Origin: Craterostigma plantagineum
Taxonomy: Eukaryota; Streptophyta; Magnoliopsida; Lamiales; Linderniaceae
DNA length: 64,000 nucleotides
Direction: 5' to 3'
NCBI GenBank assembly: GCA_027422505.1
Contig: JAPQWV010000012.1
Span: 23,389,501-23,453,500, forward strand
Below are positions 11,888-21,970 of the stretch, piece by piece; positions within the stretch are counted from its first letter, which is position 1; each line of letters opens with the position of its first letter. Made by a program: the position numbers and the translations under genes. The notes beneath the pieces are model-generated. The model ran no database searches. It saw nothing but the letters and a program-made list of their open reading frames with translations, and was not told where the DNA came from.

Positions 11888-13703
11888 GATATAATCTGTC
11901 TAAGTATGTTCTTTATGTAATATTCTTAAATCCTAAATCCTAAACCCTAAATCCTTCATAAATTTACAGTGTCCATTTGGTAGAGCTATGCGGGACTGGG
12001 CAGTACTTTGCAATGAAAGCGATGGATAAGAGCGTGATGCTCAACCGAAACAAGGTATCGAGCGACATGTTATTCGATTCGTAAACGTATATATTAAAAA
12101 GTTAGTTCATCGCATAACTCGTAATATAATATGTCGTTCTCAGGTGCACAGAGCTTGCGCGGAGAGGGAAATCCTCGACATGTTGGACCACCCTTTTCTT
12201 CCCGCATTATACGCTTCGTTTCAGGTTTTTTTGTTCATTCGATCTACGTTTAAGTATTTCGAAAGACGTAATTCTCGAGCGCTGAAATTTCTAATTTTTT
12301 TTTTCGCAGACGAATACTCATATTTGCTTGATCACCGATTACTGCCCTGGCGGCGAGCTCTTTCTCCTCCTCGACAAGCAGCCTACTAAAGTCATCAAAG
12401 AAGACGCTGCTCGGTGTGTGTTTCTATGTTTTTTTTTTATTCTTCGTAAATTGCAATGAAAATTCTGATTCGCCGTCTCTTACGAAAAAGGTTCTTCGCT
12501 GCTGAGGTCGTCATAGCGCTCGAATATCTTCACTGTCAAGGTAAGAATTGGAAAAGTATACGAATACATAATCGACGATAAACCCTCGGGAATTCGAAGA
12601 TTTAAACGCGTCTGAAATTATTACAGGCATAATCTACCGAGATTTGAAGCCTGAGAATGTTCTGATACAAGAAAGTGGGCATATCGCCTTAACGGACTTC
12701 GACCTTTCGTGTTTAACGTCTTGCAAGCCGCAGGTATATATACATTTCTTTCTTTCTCCGCCTAAAAAAAATCGAAGATGAACGTACGAAATTTTTTTAA
12801 CGCGAAATTCTCGCAGCTTTTGATCCCAGAAATAAACGAAAAGAAAAAGAAGCACAAAAAAACTCAGCAACCTCCAATCTTCTTGGCCGAACCCATGAGG
12901 GCATCGAATTCGTTCGTTGGAACAGAAGAATACATCGCCCCAGTTAGTATTTTTTTTTCGTACGGTTTCGAATCGATCAGAAATTTGATTTATTATTTAT
13001 TTTCTCGATAAAAGGAGATAATTACCGGGGCGGGACACACCAGCGCGGTCGACTGGTGGGCTCTCGGTAAGAAATTATTACAGTCTCACCGTTCTCCATT
13101 TCGATCATCGAATGAGACTGAAAATCCTTTTTTCGTTTATTTTTCGCAGGCGTTCTTCTCTACGAAATGCTGTACGGATACACTCCCTTCAGAGGAAAGA
13201 CGAGGCAGAAGACGTTTTCGAACGTTCTTCACAAGGATCTCAAATTCCCGAGAAACAAAGAGGTATTGGTTTCCTCGTACATCAGATCGAATACAATACC
13301 CTCGATTGTTTTCGTCGTATTTCGCCTACTATGACAAAACAACGCTGCTAAACATGGTCTTATGTTCTATTCTTACAGGTCAGTCTTCAGGCGAAGCAGT
13401 TGATCTACAGGTTATTACACAGAGACCCGAAGAACAGGCTTGGCGCTCGAGAAGGAGCAAACGAAGTCAAACAACATCCCTTTTTTCGGGGCATAAACTG
13501 GGCTCTCGTTCGTTGCGTGGTAAGGGGATAATGCTTCGGTTATTTATCGTCGTTACATTTTGTGCGAAAAGCGCTTGAAGTTATGTAACAAATCGACTCT
13601 TTATTAGGAGCCGCCTAAGCTCGACGCTTCTGCGCTGATCGAAGAGAAGGATAAAGGGGTCGTTGATCCCGGGCTGGACGATTTGCAGAAGAACGTCTTC
13701 TAA
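7554..13703 (+). CDS. PHOT1: Phototropin 1, blue-light receptor kinase
   Basis: Blue-light receptor Ser/Thr kinase for phototropism, chloroplast movement and stomatal opening, at the plasma membrane. There are 23 exons, all GT-AG: 7554-8085, 8152-8326, 8414-8596, 9401-9492, 10001-10313, 10411-10675, 10767-10837, 10925-11031, 11105-11154, 11261-11365, 11448-11507, 11595-11684, 11773-11849, 11970-12054, 12144-12224, 12310-12413, 12491-12540, 12627-12733, 12817-12942, 13015-13066, 13150-13262, 13379-13519, 13608-13703. They give 3075 nt, an intact frame of 1024 residues. LOV1 (about 190-295) and LOV2 (about 500-605) both keep the flavin-adduct motif GRNCRFLQG (Cys about 236 and 543, each next to a splice junction). 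The kinase (about 690-977) has [17 protein letters not shown] and the DFD replacing DFG that marks this AGC-VIII group, plus the long insert before APE. The N-terminus [15 protein letters not shown] and the end LDDLQKNVF point to PHOT1 rather than PHOT2. Confidence 0.97.
11856..11884. repeat. (AT)n microsatellite in a phototropin intron
   Basis: A pure TA dinucleotide run within the intron between exons 13 and 14 of the phototropin gene, just after the donor site. Confidence 0.9.
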
Positions 13704-14419
13704 ACGGTGATTTCATCCGTTGCTGATGAAACTCTTGAAAAAAATTCATCTGAAGCATATTTTCTTGATACATTGTGTGATTTTACCTTTTCTTTGTTTT
13801 CGTTCTTTACGAGTGCTAAAAAGTTCAAATGGTTGTGATTCATCTGTTACGTTTTTGTTAAATTGCGTCTGTATGTCAACCGACTCGACTGAAGTTCAAC
13901 TCGAGGCCACGACTGTCGTCTGTCGAGCTCGAACTTCGACGTTTACTGTTCAAAAGCTCACGAGCCTGCTCGTAAGTTTTTTCGTAATTTTTTATATGCT
14001 TTTCGTCTAAGTTTAAAAGTTTAAGCTCAAGGCTCGAACTTTAACATAAAAATTTCGAGCCTAAAAGACGGTTCGGGCTCGAACTCGACTGTATGCACCC
14101 AAGTGCAAACTAAAGGAGAAATCATACGAAGATTTCTGATATGAAAAAAAAAAAAACAAAAATCTGCAATAGTACGACGCTCGAAGCGCAACGTATCATT
14201 ACTCAATACACTAACATTTTTCTCATTCGTCTTTTTTCCACGCACAGATTCCGCATACCAAACAGAGAGCAAAAGAAGAAAAATTACAGACATTACAGTG
14301 CAGTTAAAACAGCCAGACCCGTACAAACCAGTTCAAGAAACAGAATCCAAAACCGATGTATCGGAAAAATAAAAAAAAAAATAACTTTGCGCTCACCGAT
14401 AACCCGCCGCCGTCCATCC
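13704..14419. other. Convergent intergenic region between phototropin 1 and the HERK2-like gene, repeat-like in part
   Basis: Both flanking genes end here, so the region should hold two 3' UTRs. The part at about 13875-14100 is rich in recurring CTCGA/TTCGAGC and GGCTCGAAC words, resembling a short dispersed repeat, but no boundaries or target-site duplication could be fixed. The long plus-strand frame starting at 14141 is mostly the antisense of the kinase gene. Confidence 0.4.
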
Positions 14420-17400
14420 TCACCGCCCCTCCGACTTCACAAGCTGCGAGAAAACCCTACTCATCGAAACCCCCGACAAATCATCATCATCGTCATCATC
14501 GCCCGTCCCCCCAAACCGATTAGCGCTCATCTCGACGTCCCGAATACCAAACCGCCCCACGCCGGGCGACAACTGCTCGATAACATTCGCGCTGTTCTCC
14601 TCGGGATCGTCGAGCACAACCGCCTCCTGAAGCTGAAGCGCGTACTCAAGATTCCACAGAACGTCTCCCATCGAAGGCCTATCCACCCCAAACTCCCCCA
14701 AGCACTTCTCCGCCGTCTCCGCGTACTTCCTCAAGGAATCGGGCCTGACCCGGCCCGCCAAGCTCGGGTCAACTATCTGCTCTATCTGCCCCTTCTTCTG
14801 CCACCTCATCGCCCACTCGGCCAAATTCACCATCTCCCTTGGAAGTGACGGGTCGATCACGGGCCGGGCGCAGAGCACCTCGAACAGCACGACTCCGAAG
14901 GAGTAAACGTCGGACTTATCGGTCAGCTGCTGTCGCCTGAAGTACTCGGGATCCAAGTACCCGAAGCTCCCCTTCACAGCGGTGCTGACGTGCGTCTGGT
15001 CGATTTCGGGCCCCGTCTTCGAAAGCCCGAAATCGGCCACCTTCGCCATGAAGTTCTCGTCGAGGAGTATGTTGGCCGACTTCACGTCCCTGTGGATCAC
15101 CGCCTTCGCGTAGCCAGTGTGGAGGTAGTGGAGCCCGCGGGCCGCACCGATGCATATATCGAGCCGCTCCTTCCAACCCAGGCTCGGGTTTCCCGAGCCG
15201 TACAAGTGGCTCTTGAGGGTCCCGTTCTCCATGTACTCGTACACCAAGATCATTTCGTTCTTCTCATCGCAGTACCTGTCGGCAATATATGGTATCAAAT
15301 GGATGATCTAGGAGTAATAAGACGAATCCCACTAATTATGAAGAAATAAGATCCTTGATACCAATCAATACTGGCAAAATATGATATCAAATGGATGGAT
15401 GACCTAGGAGTAATAAAGGCGAATCTCACTAATTATGGAGAAATAAGATCCTTGATACCCATCGATACTGGCAAAATATGATATCAAATGGATGACCTAG
15501 GAGTAATAATGCGAATCCCATTAATTATGGAGAAATAAGATCGTTGTTACAAATCAATACTGGCAAAATATGATATCAAATGGATGACCTAAGAGTTAAT
15601 AAGGGAAACGTACCCTATCAGCGAGACTAAGTGACGGTGCCTGAACTGGGAAAGCATTTCGATTTCGGTCCTGAATTCCGCGAGCCCCTGCTGGGATTTA
15701 GGGTTTCCGCGCTTCACCGCCACCTTCGTCCCGTCGGCGAACGTCCCCTTGTAAACCTTGTTAAGAATCAGAAAAACCCCAATAACTCACATGCCTCGCA
15801 CGTCGGATAATTGAGAAGAGATTGAGTAGCATATAAGTTGACGGACTACTCCGCCTACAACCAACTGGCTTTAGGAATGGAACCCCGTCAACTTATGTGG
15901 GCCAGTAACGAAAATTTCACAAACCTTTCCGAAGCCTCCAACGCCTATCACTCCGTTCTCGTCGAAGTTTCCCGTCGCCTCTTGGATCGCGACGAACGGT
16001 ATTCGGTAGCTCAAGTTCGACCCGAGGCTCGCCGCCGTCCCCGCGGAGCACTTGCTCCCCGTCGTGTGCGATAAAAACCCGCCCCCGTCGACCGATATCG
16101 GGACCCACGTCCTCGAATGGATCATACGTTGCCTCTTCTTCCTCCTCATGCAGAAGAAAATCGCCGCACCTAATACTCCCAGCAGCACGAGCGTACCCGC
16201 GGATAGGCCCGCGATAAGGCCCGTCTTCGACTTCGACCCGCGGAAGACGGGCGGGTCGGCCCGACCCGCGAGGCTGTTCGCGGAGCTGTTCATCTTCATG
16301 ATTTCGAGCCCGTTTAGGATCGCGTTGGGCTGAGCGCTCAGCGAAGACGGGCCCACGCTCACCGTCACGTTGTTCCTGTCGAGCGTAGGCGTGACGAAAT
16401 CCCAGTAAACCGCCGTCGCCAACCGGCCGATCGTCCTCGTGCTCAGCTCCAAATCGGGAATCACGTTGAAGGCGTCGACATATACGTTGAACGCCAAGAG
16501 AATCGAAGAAGTGCTGACTATGTCGCAGAAGTGGAGCCTCAGCAGGTACCGAAATCCCGGGTCGACCCGGAACCGCCACGTCACGTTGAAGCGGCTGTTC
16601 GGGTCGCCCGCGGAGTTCATTGCGGAGCACGTTCCGTAGACGGTGGGTGGGGCGGATTCTTGGGTCGCTCCGCCCGGAGGGTACTGAACGGAGGAGATTT
16701 TCGAAACGCTGCTCGCCGAGTTAGGGTTCAGTAGGAAGGGAGCGTCTGGGACCCACGTTCGGCCCAACGTGTCGTTGACCGCGGTTACCAGCGACCCGCC
16801 CATGTTGACCCGGGCCACGGTTTCGAAGGCTTGGTTGAAAAGCCCGAGGAACGGGCCCGGCGGGCTGTAGAGGGAGGCGTCATCTGGGATTAGGTTGTCT
16901 GGGAGGGAGACGACTTCTAAGGCGTTGATGTAAGCGAATGAGTTCTTCGGCGAGGGCGAGAATGATATCGTGAGATCTTCGGAAGTTACGTTTATCGAAT
17001 ATTCTTTCACGGTTGAGTTCGGCGAAGGCGTGAAATCGGTCAGTAGGGCGGTTTGCCCGGCGAAGACCGAGAAGGAAGCCGTGGTCATTTCGTAAATTTG
17101 GAAAGTGAAGGGGTAGAAGTGTAATCGAATCCAATGCCTTCCTTTCTGGGCTATTGGGAAGGTGTACTTCGAAGGGGCGGTGAAGATTCGAGCGGTGGCG
17201 GAAAGCTGAGAATCGTCGGCCGGCGAAACTGAGTTTCCGGCGGCGGCGGCGGCGATGTCTTGTGGGGTTGTGAGGTACTTGGAAGAAGATGAGTCTGAAA
17301 CGTAAGTCGCGTTTCCAACCGTGAAGTCGCTGGGAGATCCGCAGTTTATGAAGTAGCGATCTTTGGGATCGAACGCTGCTTTCGAAGGAGATGAGAAGAA

Positions 17401-17442
17401 GCAGAGAATCGCCAGAATACAGATCGAAATTTCGCAGCCCAT
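14420..17442 (-). CDS. HERK2: HERK2-like CrRLK1L (malectin-like) receptor kinase
   Basis: Cell-surface receptor-like kinase of the CrRLK1L family, which senses cell-wall or RALF-type signals during growth. Exons 17442-15925, 15756-15614 and 15275-14420 give 2517 nt, 838 residues. Order: signal peptide (1-22), malectin-like ectodomain (about 28-395, with [20 protein letters not shown] and LHFCDIVS), one membrane span (about 405-428), a basic stop-transfer MRRKKR, and a kinase. Kinase motifs present: [35 protein letters not shown] and [11 protein letters not shown]. The end ([20 protein letters not shown]) and [14 protein letters not shown] match Arabidopsis HERK2 (At1g30570) best, from memory. 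Coding regions of this family are normally uninterrupted; here the kinase N-lobe is split by introns of 168 and 338 bp. The gene is GC-rich compared with its neighbours. Both junctions restore frame and conserved residues (GGFGK-VYKG and LIG-YCDEK), so the gene is probably functional. Confidence 0.93.
15276..15613 (-). repeat. Tandem-repeat-filled intron inside the HERK2-like kinase domain
   Basis: This holds three copies plus a partial fourth of a 92-97 bp unit (starts near 15281, 15373, 15470 and 15562), each beginning ggcaa(a/t)atatg(g/a)tatcaaatgg and containing a gaaataagatc core. The segment is bounded by the tetranucleotide GTAC on both sides (GGGTAC on the 5' side, AGGTAC on the 3' side), so the donor GT comes from one GTAC copy. 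Removing it restores ATA-GGG-TAC-TGC-GAT (I-G-Y-C-D). Confidence 0.8.
15757..15924 (-). repeat. TRIM-LTR-like insert serving as the first intron of the HERK2-like gene
   Basis: A 168-bp segment lies between GGAAAG and GTTTACAAG. AAGGTTT occurs at both ends, as expected of a target-site duplication. The insert reads on the plus strand like the short LTRs elsewhere in this window: a CGTCGGATAATTGA motif, then an inverted repeat (ATAAGTTGACGG / CCGTCAACTTAT) around an ...AACTGGCTTTAGGAATGG core. It is similar in plan, but not identical, to the LTRs at 47321-47616. Confidence 0.6.
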
Positions 17443-18581
17443 TATCAGAGGAGACCTAAAGATGACAGCTTTTTTGGACTCAAACGACTATACGAACGTC
17501 ATAGATTAACGAATTGAGGTAATAACTAAAATGGGTAAGAGATTATTACCTTGATGATTATACGAGCTTGAGCATAGAAAATCTGATGAAGAAACCGCAG
17601 ATTCGTAGGCGTTCTTCAGCTGGAGAATTTCTATTTTCAGGTGGGATGAAAGAAGGTGAGAAGAAAGACGGAAGATTTGCGATATACAGCAAAATCTAGC
17701 AAAGCAACAGCTAAAGCTGAAGTCAAAGGTTGTTCGCTTTTCAATTTTGTTAATTTATTTTTTTCTTTTTTTTTTTTTTTTGCTGTCGATGGGTGAAAGA
17801 AAATGGAGAGGAAAGGAAACCGCGTACAGGATGAGCTCTGAAACAAAGGGTAGGTTACAACTTACATTTACAATTTACAAATATCAATCAATAATCATCT
17901 CCCCCAAAAAGAAATATATATATATTATATATATATATATACTTTAAGAAGTTCTTCTGCCTTTTCTAGAGCTGTAATTTAATGCATTGTTATTACTCAG
18001 CTTAGGTTTGACTAAGACCATGTGCGCTCTTATCTTTAAACAAATCAAAAGCGATGATGGAGGCGGCATTTTCTTTTTTCTATTATTATCTTTGATATTT
18101 AACAAAAATCAAGAAACGATGATGGAGGAGCATCTTTAGTTGATATAATCCATTGCAACGCTAATTGTAGTATTCCAACACTTAATTTAGAATCTAATTG
18201 TTAAGCTATGCAATTATTCTGATTTTTAGTAGGACTAATTCTTAAAAGCAACCTACGTGATGATGCGTTTGACATATGGGAAAGTCTGGGGAGATGGAAT
18301 ATTATTATTTTTTATTAGAGAAAAAGATGTATAAAGAAACACAACTATATTTTGGCAAGCAGACAAATAAATATCTTTACCAAGAATATGTTATTTTTTA
18401 ATGCTAGTTGAGGCAGGCCATTCAATCAAAAGAGACATAAACAAAATGGTTACTACTAAGTCAACAAATCGTTGAAGGCCCAAGCCCAACTTTGTAATAG
18501 CACACGAAACATGAAATTATCGTTTGACCCTTAAGCTGTTATACATTTAGTCACCTTATGAAAGGTGAATTACAGTAAGGA
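17443..18581. other. Upstream region of the HERK2-like gene, then AT-rich intergenic DNA
   Basis: The first few hundred bases beyond 17442 should be the 5' UTR and promoter of the minus-strand kinase. An AT run lies at 17914-17941. No ORF or RNA gene is supportable. Confidence 0.4.
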
Positions 18582-19198
18582 CAGGGATAACAATGGGCGG
18601 GTTCGGGGCTGGTAATGGACATACCGGCCCCATACCAAATTCTCGTTCTTAATACCATCCCCACTAATTCACCGCTTGTGATGAATTGGTTCGGGGATGG
18701 GTAATCACCGTTCGAGGATCGGGTTCCCCATATTCATGTATATTTAATAAATTAATTTTTTTTGCAACAAAAAGCATAAACTAAGTAATATAGACAAATT
18801 AATATGTAAAATCAGAGTATAAAAAACTGAAAATAATATGTAATTGAAATATTATTGTATTGTGAAGAATATATATTGAAAGTAGAAGTTTTTTCTTTTA
18901 AATACGATCCTGAATATAAAAGGATGGTCTTTCAGAATTCTTGATCCAAATTATTTTTTCATAGTAGTTATTAATAAGTCGAATCGTGGAATGGTGAATC
19001 CCCATTTGATTCAAATGGGGCCGGGTTCGGGGCCGGGGATCGGTGAGAAACATGATTACCATCCCCATCCCGTCCCCGCTCTTTCACCAACGGGGAATCA
19101 CCGTCAACTTCCCATCCCCATTTTGACCGGGGATTCCCCGTCCTAATAGGATCGGGTCCCAACGGGGATGGTTCACCGTGGGAATTTTGCCACCCCTA
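18582..19198. mobile_element. Non-autonomous hAT-like element (MITE), 617 bp
   Basis: The ends read CAGGGATAACAATGGGC on the left and, reverse-complemented, TAGGGGTGGCAAAATTCCC on the right, as in hAT-type termini. Flanks are agtaagga (18574-18581) and agtaaggt (19199-19206), an 8-bp target-site duplication with one mismatch. Subterminal regions are full of GGGGATCGG/CCCCATCCC words in both orientations. There is no transposase coding. Confidence 0.75.
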
Positions 19199-20358
19199 AG
19201 TAAGGTACGAAAATGTTAAAATCTATTAAACCGAACCCACACACTAAGTTTTTACACTATTGCATCATCATAAGTTAATGATTAATTTATACTGTCACCT
19301 AATTGGCACCCTAAGATGAAACACGATATAGTCTTACATATCAAGACTTTAATCTTTTCTTTCGTCATCTAAGAAAAAAGTCAAAACTTTTATTTTAATC
19401 GTCAACTAGTCAATATGGTCTAATACATCATAATACATGCTCATAACAAATCAAGTCATAAACGTCGACAATATCACATAAAAAAGAAATATAGGAGATC
19501 CATATATAGAAAAACCACACCCACACACACATGCATGCTAGCTGTTGGGGAATATAAGATTCGTTTGTATTATCTTTTCCCCATCATAAGATCAATCTCG
19601 AAATATATTATTCCACGGAGATATACGATTGGGGAGAATCTACAAGAAAAATTACACTTTTTTATTCTCATAGTGCAACGTGCTTCATTTCATCACTCTA
19701 TTTGTAATAAGCTCCTTTTCATCTATCTTCCTTTTCCTTATTTTTTACACGTGGGGACATTTTCACCCTACATAAAAATAATAACTTTACGCTCCCATTA
19801 GTCACAATTGACCCATAATTTATGGAAAAAAAGGGAATTTTTCATTTCAGGCTCCGTCGAAAATTTCACTTAGGATTCAGACTCTATCAGAAAAAAATTT
19901 AGTTTTAAGAACCCGATTTCTGCAGTACCACTTCATTGTTCTGCAGTACCACTTCACTGTTCTGCAGTACCAATTTATTGTTTTGAAATAACACAAAACT
20001 ATCATCCCATACGATTTCGTATACGCTTTATAATACTTTTTTAAGTTTAGGTCATAATCTCTAAATTTTACAGAAATTGGGTCCCTTAAATAATTGTTTT
20101 GTCTGACAGGGTTTGAAACCTAGTTTAAAATTTTAAAGGGGACTGAATTCAAATTAACTAAAAAAAAGCATGCTGTTTATGGAATTCATTCCCAGAAAAA
20201 AAAAAAGCACTTTTCCCACAGCATCTAATGAGTTCCTTCGTGCTTGGTAAAAGCCATGCAAGCTTCTTCCCTTTATAAATAGAGCTTCAACCGTTCAAAC
20301 CCTTATGTAAGAAACTAAAAAAAAAAAAGAAACCCTAAAATCGTTGTAATAATAATAA
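19199..20358. other. Intergenic region with the glutaredoxin promoter
   Basis: AT-rich sequence. A small direct repeat (ctgcagtaccacttca...) occurs three times at about 19920-19977. A TATA box (TTTATAAATAGA, near 20272-20283) lies about 80 bp before the glutaredoxin ATG. Confidence 0.5.
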
Positions 20359-20697
20359 ATGGAGAAGATACAGAAGCTAACATCTGAGAATGGGATAATA
20401 ATCTTCAGCAAAAGCACTTGCTGCTTGTGCTATGCAGTACACATGCTTTTCGAAGATCAGCTTAGGGTTCATCCTCGGGTTTACGAAATCGACAACGATC
20501 CCGAGTGTAAGGAGATCGAAAAAGCGCTTATTGCAAGAATGGGACGTAATAATAATAATATTAACGGTGGTGGGCCCGTCGTCCCGGCGGTTTTTATCGG
20601 GGGAAAGTTTATTGGGTCGACCGACGAGGTTATGTCTCTTCACTTGAGTGGCTCTCTCATACCCCTTCTCAAGCCGTACTACTACCATAATGCTTAG
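20359..20697 (+). CDS. CC-type (class III, ROXY-like) glutaredoxin
   Basis: Small plant-specific glutaredoxin of 112 residues in one exon, probably acting with TGA-type bZIP factors in the nucleus and cytosol. The active site is C21-C22-L23-C24 (SKSTCCLC), which defines the CC class and matches the GRXC11-C14 branch rather than the CCMC/CCMS types. The cis-proline is P76 (VVPAVFIGG), followed by the glutathione-binding GGKFIGSTDEV stretch. An Asn/Gly-rich insert (RNNNNINGGG, about 63-72) lengthens the loop before the cis-proline. The C-terminus ends YYYHNA and lacks the ALWL/ALWA tail that ROXY1-like members need to recruit TOPLESS-type repressors. A TATA box lies about 80 bp upstream. The exact paralogue is not assigned. 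Confidence 0.93.
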   Translation: MEKIQKLTSENGIIIFSKSTCCLCYAVHMLFEDQLRVHPRVYEIDNDPECKEIEKALIARMGRNNNNINGGGPVVPAVFIGGKFIGSTDEVMSLHLSGSLIPLLKPYYYHNA

Positions 20698-21517
20698 ATG
20701 TTTAAATTTAATTAGTTATTAGTATATATAGCATTCTTGCAATAAATTAATAATCATCAGAAGGATAAAATAAAATGAGAGTTTTCTCTGGTTTTTGCAT
20801 GTTGTGAATGTGAATGTGTACTTCGTTTTTTCGATTTGTTGTTTAGTAGCTGGCTTTGTACTGTAGCTTACTTAGATTACTTGTGTGGTTTAGCAGTGTT
20901 GGATTTAGTTTAATAAGGAAGGATGCCTTTTGTTATTAGATAATAATTCACGTATTAAATGTGTTAAATACCTTAAAAAGCGTGATCACAGCAGTCCATC
21001 TAGAGATTAAACTTGAAGGTAAGGTAATCCTTCATTTTTTTTTTAAATTTGTATATTCTACTCTACCTACCACACATGCATAGCATTAGATGTGAATTTT
21101 CTTCTACGAATAATGGCAAAGGATTTTACATTGAAATTCTTGGACTAACATACTATATTGCATTCGCACTGAATACAATGTTAAATGACCTCTACGACCC
21201 TATATATAATTTGTGAACCAAAGGTATGTTCGGTTATGTGTCATGTAGAAGCTCAGTAAAATTATTTAGAGCAAGGCCAGTATAATTTATCTGAGCCCAC
21301 TAACATAGTTGCCTGTAATTTAATACCGGCTGAAATATAAATCTCGGGCTGCAATAAATCAAACACTACATTAGTTAGTATTATTTCTATTATATGTGCT
21401 TATATAGGACACCAAACCGGCCACAAGAAGAAATTAATGTATACGAAACACAGATAACTTATTATTACAATTCTTGAAATAAATTGCACTAAATTCAAGC
21501 AAAGAAAATATAACTTC

Positions 21518-21553
<36 letters not shown>

Positions 21554-21571
21554 CAACAAGACCCTCAAATG
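20698..21571. other. Intergenic; 3' regions of glutaredoxin and AGP genes
   Basis: Holds the glutaredoxin 3' UTR and the downstream part of the minus-strand AGP gene. A (TA)n microsatellite lies at about 21523-21552. Nothing else is supportable. Confidence 0.5.
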
Positions 21572-21970
21572 CTAAACCAATAATACACCAAATCCCATCA
21601 GAACTGAGCCGAAGAACACACCCAAGCTCTCCGAGGAAGAATCGGGAAATGACTGGGACGGCGCGAGCGGCTCCAAGCCCGGGCCCGAAGCTGCTACCTG
21701 TTCAGGGTTCGGCGGGCTCGGACTCGAGGGTATGGTCGGGACCGTGCTCTCGCTAGGAGAGAGCTCGGGCCCGCCGGGCGTCGGCAACAGTGGGCTTATG
21801 TCGGGAGATAAAGCTGGCGAAGGAGGCAATAAGCTATTGTAAGAAGGCGCAGCAGATATTGTACTTAATATGCTGCTGCTGCTACTATGAGCTAGTGATG
21901 ATGAGAATAGCATGAAAATGGCCGATGCATATATAGAGAAAGTAAGCATGGAGTAATAATGAGAAGCCAT
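21572..21970 (-). CDS. Classical arabinogalactan protein (AGP25/26/27-like), GPI-anchored
   Basis: Single-exon, 132-residue cell-surface proteoglycan core. It has an N-terminal signal peptide (about 1-27, ending LAHS), then a Ser/Pro-rich body with LSPDISPLLPTPGGPELSPS and IPSSPSPPNPEQ, where the X-Pro and Ser-Pro prolines are expected to be hydroxylated and arabinogalactosylated. It ends in a hydrophobic C-terminus (SLGVFFGSVLMGFGVLLV) typical of a GPI-anchor signal. The LSPDISPLLP block is the hallmark I recognise from the AGP25/26/27 subgroup. The precise orthologue is not assigned. Confidence 0.88.
   Translation of the reverse strand: MASHYYSMLTFSIYASAIFMLFSSSLAHSSSSSILSTISAAPSYNSLLPPSPALSPDISPLLPTPGGPELSPSESTVPTIPSSPSPPNPEQVAASGPGLEPLAPSQSFPDSSSESLGVFFGSVLMGFGVLLV

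Noticed and set aside
14141..14848. 235-codon plus-strand ORF
   Set aside because: Its second half is the antisense of the HERK2-like kinase C-terminus in GC-rich codons and the first half is composition-driven; no family match.
16052..16734. Several overlapping ORFs antisense to the malectin-like ectodomain
   Set aside because: High GC content of the kinase gene leaves alternative frames open; the sense strand has the conserved domain.
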